From contig NC_089430.1 of the NCBI RefSeq assembly GCF_026210795.1, positions 1,178,001 to 1,242,000 on the forward strand: 64,000 nucleotides of DNA. The letters are read 5' to 3'. Source of the DNA: Rhizophagus irregularis. Taxonomy: Eukaryota; Glomeromycota; Glomeromycetes; Glomerales; Glomeraceae. The notes under the pieces are model-generated. The model was not told the DNA's origin. It ran no database searches and saw nothing but the letters and a program-made list of their open reading frames with translations. How positions within the stretch are numbered: the first letter of the stretch is position 1; the number at the start of each line of letters is the position of its first letter. The position numbers and the translations under genes were made by a program. Shown here piece by piece: positions 1 through 11,604 of this stretch.

Positions 1-2306
1 CCCGTATTAAGTATAGCGTTCATGTGACAAATAATGTGTAGTAACAAATAGAATTTGTCAACTGAAAAAATTCTCTGTCCTCAAAATACTTATAAAAAAC
101 AAAAAAGCAGCAGCAGGGGTAACATAGTGATAAAAAATTCGTCATATGATTTTTGTGCATTTTTGCAGGATTTGGTTATTGATTTAATCGATCACGAGTT
201 ATCATCTTTAATTAAAATTGATTTCTTGACCAAATAAATTTTGCTTAAATTGGACGATCAATTTTACCCTCACAAACCCAGCCATACTAATTGATCATAG
301 TAATATTATATTATATAATACTAGCAGTTGCCCGTTGCTTCGCACCAGGAGTAGTAGTATTACTATATAATATTAAATTTTTAGTCACAATTAGAAGTTC
401 ACTTTGATTAATAATTAGATTATGAGAGTAATAAAATATAAATTAATTTAAATAAAATAATATGCAGGTAAATATTGTTATGTATCCATATAATTAAAAA
501 CAATCTCATCAAAAAAAAAATATTTTTATGTGAATTTATTAGTCAGGAAATAATATTGAAAAAATTAATCTCAATAAACAAAAAAGTTCTCATTACAAAA
601 TTATTAATATTGTTATGTATCTATATAATTAAAAACAAATTAACTAAAAAAAAATTTGTTGATACTAAAAAAAAATATTTTTACACGAATTTATTAGTCA
701 GAAACAATATCATTGACTAAAAAAAATCTCATCAAACATCAAAAAATTTGTAGGACATAGTTCTAATTTGATTATAGTTTTGATCCGATCTAAACTAAAA
801 AAGAATATTAATGTTCTTTTGGGTTAAAAAAAAAATTCTAAAAATTTTGATAAATTCCGATTAAAAAAAATCCAATAAAAATATAATAAAAAAAGAATAA
901 GAAAAATTTTGGTTAAAGTTAACCGAAGGGATAAAAAAATTAATAAAAAAGATTAAAAAGGTAGTTTCAGTTTTTACGGTAAAATCCGAAAAATAAAAAA
1001 TAAAAAAAAATTATTATTGTTTATCTAATAGAAATGGTTAGTTGTGGTAACTAAGAGAGTAGTAATAACCGTACTTTTTTTTGTTAGTATTAATTTATTA
1101 GAATAAAAAAAAAATCCAATTAAAATTTTAATTAACCGGAAATGTATCAGTTTAAAGATTTTCTTAAACGAAATAGATCGGGCGCAAGAATATCACACTT
1201 TTCAATGTTACACAATTCAAATTATTTATATGGGTAATCTAAATATGACAATTTTTTTAATTAGATAGATGATGAATAAATATGAATTAGTTTTTTTATG
1301 CGAAAAATTATTATTAAAATGTTAGACAATCGAATATCCTTTTTTTGTTTGATTGAACGACGAAATTGATTAAGAAATCAATTGCACATTGTCAATCAAG
1401 ATTAATCAATTTTTGATTGATCATTCATCTGCAAGATTGATCAATTCATTAAGGATTATTTTTGAGTTAATTAAATACCTAATCCGCAGTCTTTAGTATC
1501 AGTTATTGCTTATCCCACAAATTTTAACAAAAAAAAATATAAATATAAATAACTAGTTGATTGAATGGTCACCCTTACATGACTCTTAATTTAACCCAAA
1601 TTATCAAGTAATTTTTGACTATTTAATAGAAGTTCAAAAATTATAAAACATAAATAAAATTTTAAAAAGTAATAATTTCATGTCACTATTACATGATTAG
1701 TTAAATATTTGATTGGATAATTTTGGTTATATGATTAATTATTATAATTTAATAGTAACTGAAATATTTTTTTCTTATAGACTCTTGTGCAATCATTTAA
1801 CTTTATCTTTTCTTTATTTTCTTCAATAATATACAATTGTTTTTTTAAATACAAATATATTATTTAACTGATTTAAAAAGTTTTACATGAACTTTGTTTT
1901 ATTGAAAAAAATTGAAAACATAAAAAACTCTATGTTAATATTATGCAATATAAAGCCAATCAAACTCATAGTTATTACATCACAGATCACAGTCCAAGCT
2001 TTTCTTAAAGTGTTACAGGATGGTTCATGATTGAATCATTTTGAAAAACACAAAAACTGTTGCATATAACTATAAAATTTTTCTTTAATTTTTATTATTA
2101 TTCAGATTATAATTAGTGATTGGTGATAATTAATATTTAAATATGTAGATTACAAATAAAATTACATTATATAATTTAAAAAATTATGGTAATAAAATAA
2201 GGTTTATTCTGTATGATCACCACTTTAGATGTAACTGATCATTTCTAAGTTGGTTTTTAACAAAAAAAAAAAGTGATATTCAAAATTATTCGAAGTATAT
2301 AACTAG
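1..2306. other. AT-rich DNA without a recognisable gene
   Basis: Homopolymer-rich AT sequence. Open frames are short, low in complexity and begin at non-ATG codons. No conserved domain, RNA gene or clear terminal inverted repeat was seen. A small GC-richer island lies around 325-350. Confidence 0.6.
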
Positions 2307-2413
2307 ATGAGGAATCTTATCCAAGTCCTGCTTCAATTGAATTAAACGATTTACCCATTAATATAATTATCGAAAATAATAATGAAATTAATGTTGAAAA
2401 TGAAATTGTTTGA
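2307..2413 (+). pseudogene. Orphan exon-like fragment, unknown protein
   Basis: An AG acceptor-like site at 2305-2306 is followed by about 35 open codons ending in TGA at 2411-2413. The composition is protein-like: an acidic, Pro/Ser-containing start (DEESYPSP), then an Asn/Glu/Ile-rich tail. No upstream exon or start codon was found and no family was recognised. It could be the last exon of a decayed gene or chance open sequence. Confidence 0.25.
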
Positions 2414-4476
2414 CTCAAACTTCTTTCAAATAATTTTTAACATAATGAACGTTTAAAATAGTTAATATACACTATAAATCTAAATTTAAGCTATTATTAT
2501 TGTATCATTCTTTATTTATGATAAATTAATCTAAGATATATATTTTTAATGTTAAAGAATAAAAAGTATTAATTATGTTATATGGATTCATGTACGTTCG
2601 TTTTAACATTTTAATTTAAAGTCATAATAAGGTCGGGAGTGTCGTATATTGGTGTGGGTTTAAATGTTTAACACGAAATAATAAATTTTTATCAAAAAAT
2701 TTCTTGAAGCGTAAAAAGTACAAAAAAGATTATTTATTACTGTATTACTTCAATTACTAGGACAAAATTAATTAATTACTCATTTAATTAATTACTCTAT
2801 TAATTAACTGGCTAAGCAATTCTTATTTATTTGTTTGCAACGTGTCATAAACTATAAAATATTTTTATATTTTATCTTGGTAAATTCAAATAAAGAATAT
2901 TTAAATTATTGATTAAAAATACTTAAAATACTTAAAAGTTTTTAATATTCGTATCTTTAAATATAGATTGGGTCTGGTTATCATTATACTACTTGTTATA
3001 GGCTCCAAAACAAACATGGCATGAATCACAGACCCACATTATTATTAAAAAGTGGCCTAGAAGAGAAATTTCTTACACATTTGACGTGAGTTAGTTGTAC
3101 AGTATTTACATTTCATGTCTCCAATTTATTATGTTATTCGTTTAAACAATGACATAAAAGTTTCGCATCAGCAAATTTTAACTTCCCTATTTGTGCTATA
3201 TAAATTTGGTACGGCTTATAGTCATAAAGGATACCTAATGTTAACTTATAATTTGAAAGTAAATTTCATCAATTAGAACAGATTCAAATTAACGTATACT
3301 TTCATAAGAACCCAATCTTAAGTTTGGCATTCAAGTTAAATAATAAAAATTTATTAAGTATAAATTAGTTAATGGGCAGACAGGCAGACATGAAATCTTG
3401 TTATTAGTAGCACGTATTTAGATTCCGCATTAACTCTTTATATAAAATACTTTTTCTAAGGGGTTCTCAAGCGACTCCTCAATGGGATAACATAGTGATA
3501 CTCAATCATTACGACCAATTTAAATAAAGATCACGATTATATTTTGAGCAAACACTCTTCGCTTACTTAATTATCATATTGTCCTTCAAAGAGTCGTAAT
3601 AAATAAAGAAAACTATGCAACAAGCAAAAGAAATATCTCCAGCGGTAATTCAAAATGCTCTCTTTGTAGATTACACAAACCTTCAAATGTTGATGAGTCT
3701 CCGACTGTGTAACAATAAATTAGGCAAGAATAATGCGAAAATGTGCCGGAGTTTATCTGTTAGGTATGGGAAGATTTCTATCCAGAATTCTGGTGATGTC
3801 TCTTTTTTCATATTTTCAAATTTTTGGACGAGATGGTTATGATCCATATGACTTACTTGGTTGCTTGTAGTGCTTGAATTATCCCATCAATGATAATTGA
3901 TAAATTTTAGCCAATCAGCGTAACCCTATGGAAAAAAGATGTTTTAGACCTCCAGTTTTATTTATCGGAATTGAAACTCATTTAATCTTTCATGACCGAT
4001 ATTCCTGTAATTAAATTGAAAAGAAACGACATACAGAAAAATTTTAAGATTATCCTTTACGGTAAATTTAGTTTGTTTAGTCTTCAAAATAAATTTTCGA
4101 AAATATTCAATCACGAGAATTTATATTATGGTGGAGAAAAATTTTGTTTACCGTAAAAAGAATAAGTTTTTCAGACGATTTTACTTTCCTGAATATATTT
4201 TATTTTTATTTTTTTTTAGCTTTATTTAAATTCTAAATACGATTTTTTTGGTAAATATGAAAAAGTAAGTTTATCTATTTTATTGTCGCTGTATTGCTGA
4301 AGCTATTCTTTTTAATTTAACAAGATTATTCTAATGAATAAATATACATATATATAATCAATTGATTAGAATATAACATCAATAGAACATAGTAATTTTC
4401 TAAGCTTTATTAATAATTATATTTTAATTAAAATGAGTAGTAGTAATTCAAAAAAAACTCATCGCTATTAATTTTC
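2414..4476. other. Intergenic AT-rich DNA
   Basis: No supported gene. A 75-codon ATG frame at 3615-3842 lies in slightly GC-richer DNA but shows no domain. Another frame there reads like protein (VWEDFYPEFW) between stops, so this may be a decayed coding relic. Confidence 0.4.
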
Positions 4477-5945
4477 CTATACAATTTGAAACACTTCACA
4501 TTCTTCTATATTAAAGAAATTATCAGTTCTAATCGATTTTTCATAATATTTTTTTGTACTAGAACAACATATATAATCCCATATAATAAGATCACCTCCA
4601 CCAAATGATGGACCAGATAAAGACCAATTATATATAGCAAATTTTTCATTCACTACGCGGCTTAAAACATAATTGTCAATTCTATCATTGGTAAAAGAAA
4701 ATATAAAACTATCTTTAGTAGTTTCATAATATCCATCAGATCGATATTCAATTGGATTATACCCTCCAAGAATTTCGTTACTATCTTTCACTTTAATAAT
4801 TGTTACTGTGCGAGGTTTATTATCGCAAATTAAATGAAATTTATTTGCTGAATGTCCGTCACGAGATGCGCGAAATAATAATTTAAATTTATACGAAGAA
4901 GCCAACTTGTCCGTGATTTCTAATCTATCGATCCATTTTGAGATTAATTCAATATGTTGATAAGTTATAATTTCTGAATCAATAGTTCTCTCATTTTCAT
5001 CATATTCCGATTTATCAACTGGTTTGCTATTAGGATCTGAAAGACTTAAAAAAGCTTTTAATAAATCTTTATATAAATTTTTGGGAAATATTTTTTCATA
5101 AGGTAATACTTTTTCTAAAAATTCTTTAGAAGTTAACTTATAAAATTTAATAAATGGAATACATCCTTGTAAAGTATTCTTTAAACTTTTGAAATCATTT
5201 TTTGAAAAGTTTGTAAGATCAGAGGGAAGGTCGAGATTTTGAGCAAGTCCCCATTCAAGAACATATTCCCAAATTTGAATTTCACTTATTTGACGATTAT
5301 CACTTTGAATAATTGTAACTAAAAGTTTTTCTGGGATTGAAGAAAAATTTAAAGAATTAAATATCTTATCTGGTCCTTTAGAAATTAAATCAGTACAATA
5401 TTTTTGAAGTTCCAAGAAAGAATCATTCTCATAGCTTGTTTGATATATCAAATTAAAATTTTGTTCCATCCAATTTGTTTTATTTTCAATCAAATAAAAT
5501 TGTAGATATGTGATTAATTCTTGAAGATTAAGTTCGCTAGCAGCAACTAAAACTTTAATTAAGTCTAAAGTATCATATTCGTTCAAAGAAAGTTTTCCAC
5601 CGTATATATACCTGAAATAAAGAAAATATTCTTAAATTAAAATATTATTAAAATAAAATTTATTTAATCGTCTTTAAAAATTAATTACCTTAAAATTATT
5701 TGAAAAATTTCTGGTAAAATGTTTGATAATTTAATATGTGCCAAAGTACCATCATTTTTCTTTTTATTAGTTGACAAAATTCTTCGCAAGTAAGGAGAAC
5801 GATAATGTAAAATAACCATGTGAGCACGAAAGACTTTTACGTAAGGGTCATTACCAACTTCAATAGTAATATCATAATATTCTTCATCATTTAATATTTG
5901 GAGTAAATTTTGTGATAATTTTGGTAAAAGTTTATTATCATCCAT
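4477..5945 (-). CDS. BTB-BACK-TLDc domain protein (two exons)
   Basis: Exons are 5945-5689 and 5611-4477. The 77-bp intron (5688-5612) starts GTAATT and ends TTTCAG. Splicing in phase 2 gives a 463-aa protein, with the join at R-YIYGGKLSL. The N-terminal ~110 residues are a BTB/POZ domain (EYYDITIEVG, VFRAHMVILHYRSPYLRRIL, LPEIFQIILRYIYGG). A BACK-like helical middle follows (VLEWGLAQN). The C-terminal ~160 residues match the TLDc fold (FKLLFRASRDGHSANKFHLICDN, ILGGYNP, DSFIFSF). BTB-TLDc proteins of this family are massively duplicated in Rhizophagus. BTB domains usually act as dimerising or Cullin-3 adaptor modules, but the substrate is unknown. The ATG at 5945 opens the frame and directly precedes the BTB fold. 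No frame break is seen, so the gene looks intact. Confidence 0.9.
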
Positions 5946-7199
5946 TTTTTATAAATTTTTTAACGTTAGCGAAAAGAAAAAGTATTAATCCAAATACGTA
6001 AATGTTAGACCTTATATAATTTTCATTGTACTCTGTGCAACATAACATTATATTATGGACTAAAAATAAATATGGTTAAACCTGCTGCATCTTCGTGTAA
6101 TTCATGTGTAACAAAGAATATATATTTATCTCGTTACTGCGTATGAATAAATTTTTGGTTTATTGCGTTTAAGCGTTAAAATAATGAAAATCATAAAGAG
6201 TATAAAAAAGATAATTGTAACATGTTCAAGATATTTATAAGTTTCAGTGCAGTAATAACTAACTAATAAGTTTATAGTATTACTAATAATACAAATTGAA
6301 ATAATATGACATAAAATTTGGTATTATCCTTCGCCCATAAGTGTCGACAAATAAAGAATTTTTTGATAGTATCGAGTAAAATCTTTTTGAATAAAATACA
6401 AAATAATCAATACGGAATTAATGAAAAAAATTTCAGAAATAATTTTACATTAAATTTATTTAAATTGATTTTTAAGTAACCAATCAATTCTTTTGGCAAG
6501 TTCGTAATTTTTTGAAATATCGTAAATATTATGTAACGTGAATATTCTTTAAATAAAGTAAACGAGTTTTAAATCCAAAATTAGATTTTTAGGTAGTAGT
6601 GGTAATTGTACATCCTCCGTCTAAGGAAAAAAAAAATACAAGAGAATTTTCTTATTTCCACGAGATTATAAAATTTCATTTTTTATTTTATTCGTATCGA
6701 CTAATTTTGAAACCGTAATAATTAAATTTACGCATCATTATTTATAGAAAATATAATAAATTATAAATCTAAAAAATTCAGTGGGAAAATTTTATAATAA
6801 TCATGTGTTTATTCATAAAATTTTTCTATCTGGCGTTATATAAAAAATGTATATCATTTAATTAGACAATGTTAAAATGTCTCAAGATTTTAATAACCAA
6901 GTTAGTATACTACTTTTTGATTGTAACAGTATTTCAAACGACCGGACTATTATATATTAATTTAAATTTGCTTCTACAATATTTTGGACTATAAATTTAT
7001 AATGGATTAATGTATATTTTTGATACAAGTTCCAATAATTTCATTTATTAACGTTATGAACCAACAAATTGGTTTAATCCATTCTATATACATAAGAATC
7101 AGGAGAACAAAAATGGAAGACTTTAAAAAGGTATTTTAAAATTCTAAAGCAGCTCATTGTTTTACATTACTTTGTATTCGATCGATGATAAAATTACGT
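5946..7199. other. Intergenic AT-rich DNA upstream of the BTB-TLDc gene
   Basis: No gene, repeat unit or RNA was recognised. It contains the 5' flank and promoter of the minus-strand BTB-TLDc gene, but no motif can be named with confidence. Confidence 0.5.
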
Positions 7200-7207
7200 T
7201 ACCGTAC

Positions 7208-7587
7208 TAGAGGTTGGAACCGACCAAAAAAACCTTAATCGATTAATAATCGATTAACTAAGGGCCCTAATCGATTAATAATCGATTAATATTAAAATAT
7301 TAACAATTTTTTTTTTTGACCGCAGATTGCACCAAATTGTTTTTGATCATACATTTAGTTATAGGAAAGTCTTATTTATTATTATTATCATTAAAAAATT
7401 AATACAAATTCTTCCAAGTTCGGAGAACACGTGACCAAAAATTCACAGCTCTGGGCCGCATTAGATAATTTGACCAGAATTATGGGATGATAATTTTAAT
7501 CGATTAACCGATTTTTGAGATACCTTAATCGATTAACAGTCTTAGTCGATTAATCAATCGATTAACCTTAATCGATTCCAAACTCTA
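7208..7587. mobile_element. hAT-type MITE, 380 bp, with 8-bp target duplication
   Basis: The termini are inverted: TAGAGGTTGGAACCGA on the left and TCGATTCCAAACTCTA on the right (13 of 16 positions pair). The element is flanked by a perfect 8-bp direct repeat, TACCGTAC, at 7200-7207 and 7588-7595. An 8-bp duplication is the hallmark of hAT transposons. It has no coding capacity, and the interior is filled with palindromic TTAATCGATTAA motifs in two clusters (about 7233-7290 and 7497-7570). Confidence 0.85.
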
Positions 7588-7706
7588 TACCGTACACGTT
7601 ATAATAGTTTTTAATGTAAATGTGCCATAATTCAGGTCATTGAATCACTTTGAGATTTTTGATGATAATAACAATAACATATAGAAATTGAAAAATTTGA
7701 GAATTA

Positions 7707-7849
7707 TTACTTACCACAATTACAATGAGCATAGCATTTGTAGCAATTTTCACAAGCTTCTTTATTACTTATGGCGCCTTCACCAAATCTCGCGATACAG
7801 TGACAGCTATCCCCATACGTTTTGCCAGTACTTCCACAGCAATAGCAGC
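7707..7849 (-). CDS. Cys-rich exon, possible secreted peptide
   Basis: Read on the minus strand, an AG acceptor (7851-7850) is followed by an open frame starting (G)CYCCGSTGKTYGDSCHC and ending HCNCG. It has ten Cys in about 45 residues, including CC, CxC, CxxC and CxC spacings. It ends either at a TAA (7709-7707) or at a strong donor, GTAAGT, at 7714. In the second case it is a 135-nt exon with phase-1 introns on both sides. Upstream, 8033-7969 reads as a Lys start plus hydrophobic run resembling a signal peptide, with a GTGAGT donor. That stretch has TTG where ATG is expected and its phase does not match. The piece may be part of a secreted Cys-rich peptide gene or a decayed copy. Confidence 0.4.
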
Positions 7850-8033
7850 CTAATAATAAATAATAATAAATAAATTTTAATTAGTTTATAGTCTACGCAT
7901 AGGAGAATATTAGGCAAGTTATATCTCATATCAAAATCTCAAGTGATTCAACGACCAATTTTACTCACACATTATTAACATCTACGATTTGTAGAAGGAA
8001 GGAGAATACTGCCGCTTTAAATATTATTTTCAA

Positions 8034-8960
8034 ATGATTATTACGATCATTTAAAATGAAAATGATCTGCTAAAGGCGTTAAGTCTTATGTCATGATTTT
8101 CATTTGAATATCAAAGCCACATTCCTTTAGCGGTTAATCCACTCTTGAAAATCCTCACAAGCATGTGTGTTCTTTGTCTCATTTCTATTCATATAATCAC
8201 AATTTAAATAATATTATCTAATCTTTACTAACAGTAAATGCCCGATATAATGAACTTTTTTTTGGAAAGTTATGGGAGTCCAATTGAAAAAAATCTGGAC
8301 TATTGGGCTTGGACTAATTGGAGATAGTCCATTCCAAGTCCGATTGAATTCTTATAGTTCCAGTACTTTTGAGTTAATTCATTAATATTATTAATCCAAC
8401 AATTTTATTTCAAGCTTGATAATTTTTGTAAATAAAAATAATTAGTTAATTATTTTGATTCTTCTAAATCTTCAAACTAAATTGTTATATATGACTATTT
8501 AGAATAACTAGTAATAGTATGTGACAATTTATCCAATAAAATTTGGATTTGTACTTATCAAAGTCCAATAGTTCAATTATCCAATTGTTCAATTGTCCAT
8601 TGGCCCAAAAAGTCATCATTACAACTTTCTAATTAACTGAATTTAATCAAGAGTGATCGTTACCGACGAATAATTAATTCAACAAATTATATTTTAAAAT
8701 TATATTTTAAGGATTTTTTTAATGTTGGATTTAAGAATTTCTATGAATTCTTCTTTGACATAATTATATTGTTCTTTTTTAGATTTATTTTTTCTACCTT
8801 CAATCAAATTTTTACGTGAATAATAAATAATCTATCTTAAAGTTTCGTTATTACCGTAATTGTAGAAAAACTAAAAACGTGATAGCTAATTAATGAATTC
8901 GAAAATACAAACTGTTTAAAACAGTTTGTTCTCTTGATAATTAATAATTTTACAGGAAAC
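8034..8960. other. Intergenic AT-rich DNA with one palindrome
   Basis: No gene. A perfect 11-bp inverted repeat (ACAAACTGTTT, one-base centre) lies at 8907-8929, about 30 bp outside the inverted-repeat element that follows. Confidence 0.5.
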
Positions 8961-10119
8961 TAGTGTACTTTTGGATATAGTGAGTGAGTTTATTTTTGAA
9001 AGTATACTAATAAATTAATAAAAGATTTTTTTATAACAATAGATTGTGTTAGTGAGATTTATAAAAAAATTCAATGAGATTTTTTTTTAATAACAATAAT
9101 AGATTGGTATCATAGTACAATGGATGGTATAGTACAATGGATTGATTTAATAAAATTTTTTGTGTTTTATTTTAATAACAATAGATTGGTAACAATAAAA
9201 AATGTTGCAAAAACATTAATAATGAATTGGCAAATCATATTGGTTTTCAATAATTACTAGTCGCAGTAATAATTGTCTATTACCAATCTATTGTTATTAA
9301 AAAAAAGTCACCAAAAATTTTATCATACCTATTGTTGTTAAAATAAATCCCAAGAAATTTTATACCTAGTATCTTTTGTACTATACCAATTAATTTGTCA
9401 TAAAAAATTCCAGAAACTGATCTATTGTATTAATAAAAAATCTTAGAAAATTCTTTATATCTATCCATTATAAGTTATAACATACCAATCTGTTGTTATC
9501 AAAAAATTTTTTATATTGATCTAATGACTCTATTGTTAAAAAAAAAGTTCAGAAAATATATTTATATCAATCTATTATTAAAAAAAAAATTCAGAAAATT
9601 TTTTTATATCTATTCATTGAACTATACCAATCTATTGTTAAAAAAATCTCAAATTTTTTTTATATATCTTAATCTATTTTATAAAAGTTTATTAAGTTAT
9701 CTATTACCTATTAGTAGTATTAGTATTACTGGAAAAAATTTTACTAAAAAACAATTATTAACTTAATAAGTTAATGATTGTTATTACCAATTTATTGTTA
9801 TTAAAAAAATCACAAAAATCTTATTAAATAAATCTATTGTACTATGATACCAATCTATTGTTTAATATTAAAAAAAAATCACTAAAAATGTTATCATACC
9901 CATTGTTATTAAAATAAATCCCAGAAAATTTTATTATATCTATCTATTGTACTATACCATTATATTATTAAAAAAAAAATCCTAGAAAATTTTTTTATAC
10001 CAAACTATTATTAAAAAAAAGTCTCATTAAATTTTTTTATAAATCTCACTAAACACAATCTATTGTTTATAAAAAAATCTTTTATTAATTTATTAGTATA
10101 CTTTTACAAAAGTACACTA
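8961..10119. mobile_element. Inverted-repeat (foldback) element, about 1.16 kb
   Basis: The left end begins TAGTGTACTTTTG and the right end is its inverse (CAAAAGTACACTA). Similarity continues inward for more than 130 bp (AGTATACTAATAAATTAATA, then AACAATAGATTGTG), with about 25 extra bases in the left arm. Inside, the motif ATAACAATAGATTGG is repeated several times in one orientation at 9040-9200, and its complement CCAATCTATTGTTATT is repeated at 9270-10080. The whole unit could fold back on itself. There is no transposase and no clear target duplication. Confidence 0.65.
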
Positions 10120-10128
10120 TTTTTTTTT

Positions 10129-11160
10129 GATTTTTAGCTAACAAAAACGTCAAGTCTGACGTTCTTAGCTAATAAAAATCATTTTTCCTTGATTTTTAAT
10201 AACAAAAACGTCAAGTCTGACGTTTTTAGCTAATAAAAATCATTTTCCCTTGATTTTTAATAACAAAAACGTCAAGTCTGACGTTTTTAGCTAATAAAAA
10301 TAATTTTCCTTGATTTTAATAACAAAAACGTCAAGTCTGACGTTTTTAGCTTATAAAAATTATTTTCCTTGATTTTTAATAACAAAAACGTCAAGTCATA
10401 CGTTTTCAGCTAATAAAAATCATTTTTCCTTGATTTTTAATAACAAAAATGTCAAGTCTGACGTTTTTAGCTAATAAAAATCATTTTTCCTTGATTTTAA
10501 TAACAAAAACGTCAAGTCTGACGTTTTTAGCTAATAAAAATCATTTTTCCTCGATTTTTAATAACAAAAACGTCAAGTCTGACATTCTTAGCTAATAAAA
10601 ATCATTTTTCCTCGATTTTTAATAACAAAAACGTTAAGTCTGATGTTCTTAGCTAATAAAAATCAAATTTTCTTGATTTTTAATAACAAAAACGTTAAGT
10701 CTGACGTTCTTAGCTAATAAAAATCATTTTCCTTGATTTTTAATAACAAAAACGTCAAGTCTGACGTTTTTAGCTAATAAAAGTCATTTTCCTTGATTTT
10801 TAATAACAAAAACGTCAAGTCTGACGTTTTTAGCTAATAAAAATTGATTTTAATTACAAAATCATCAGACTTTTGATTAAAAAAAATCATTTTTTTTTTG
10901 ATTTTTTAATCACAAAAACGTCAAGTCTGACGTTTTTGATTAAAAAAATCATTTTTTTTGATTTTTTTTGTATTTTTTTTTGATTTTTTAATCACAGAAA
11001 CGTCAGGTTGATTAAAAAAATCAATTATTTTTGATTTTTCAATCACAAAAATGTTAAGTCTGACGTTTTGATTAAAAAAAAATCAATTTTTTTTTGATTT
11101 TTCAATTACAAAAACGTCAAATTTTTGACGTTTTTGATTAAAAAAAAAAATTTTTTTTTT
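10129..11160. repeat. 60-bp hairpin minisatellite
   Basis: About 12 well-kept copies of a ~60-bp unit (10129-10850) are followed by 4-5 decayed copies to about 11160. Each unit carries a perfect 10-bp inverted repeat, AAAAACGTCA and TGACGTTTTT, around AGTC, then TAGCTAATAAAAATCATTTT. Several units carry compensated or single changes in the arms (CGTTAAG, TGACATT). Every unit therefore contains TGACGT, a CRE-like core. Confidence 0.9.
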
Positions 11161-11272
11161 CACATTTTAATAAAAAATGATACTATTTCATGATCTGTCA
11201 AGTTAACATTCTTTTTGAGCAGCACAGTTAAACTCAGCGCAAAAAGTTTCCATAGTGAATGTTCACTTTCTC

Positions 11273-11328
11273 TGTACATGTTCATGTTCATGTTCATGTT
11301 CATGTACATGTACATGTACAAGTACATA
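11273..11328. repeat. Hexanucleotide microsatellite (TGTTCA / TGTACA)
   Basis: Tandem ATGTTC units grade into ATGTAC units over about 56 bp, giving a run of self-complementary TGTACA sites. Confidence 0.8.
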
Positions 11329-11604
11329 ATAATATAATATATTACATATTAAAAAATTCTTCTTTATGATTTTTTCTGTGCAACAATGAGGCTTGATGAT
11401 TGACAAAATTTGTTTGTTGTACATACAATGTTTGTACTTATATGATCAACGCTTTTGAGTATAATTCATTTTGCATAAATATTATTGCCAATATATTCCT
11501 ATACTAATAAAGCCATAAAGGCGTCTAATAATAAAAAAAAGAAAAAAAAAGATATTTGCATTATCTTTTCCAGTCAGAAAGAATTTTGATATAATTATAT
11601 AGTA

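Noticed and set aside
10129-11160. CRISPR array
   Set aside because: The repeats are directly adjacent 60-bp units without unique spacers and lie in eukaryotic DNA with introns.
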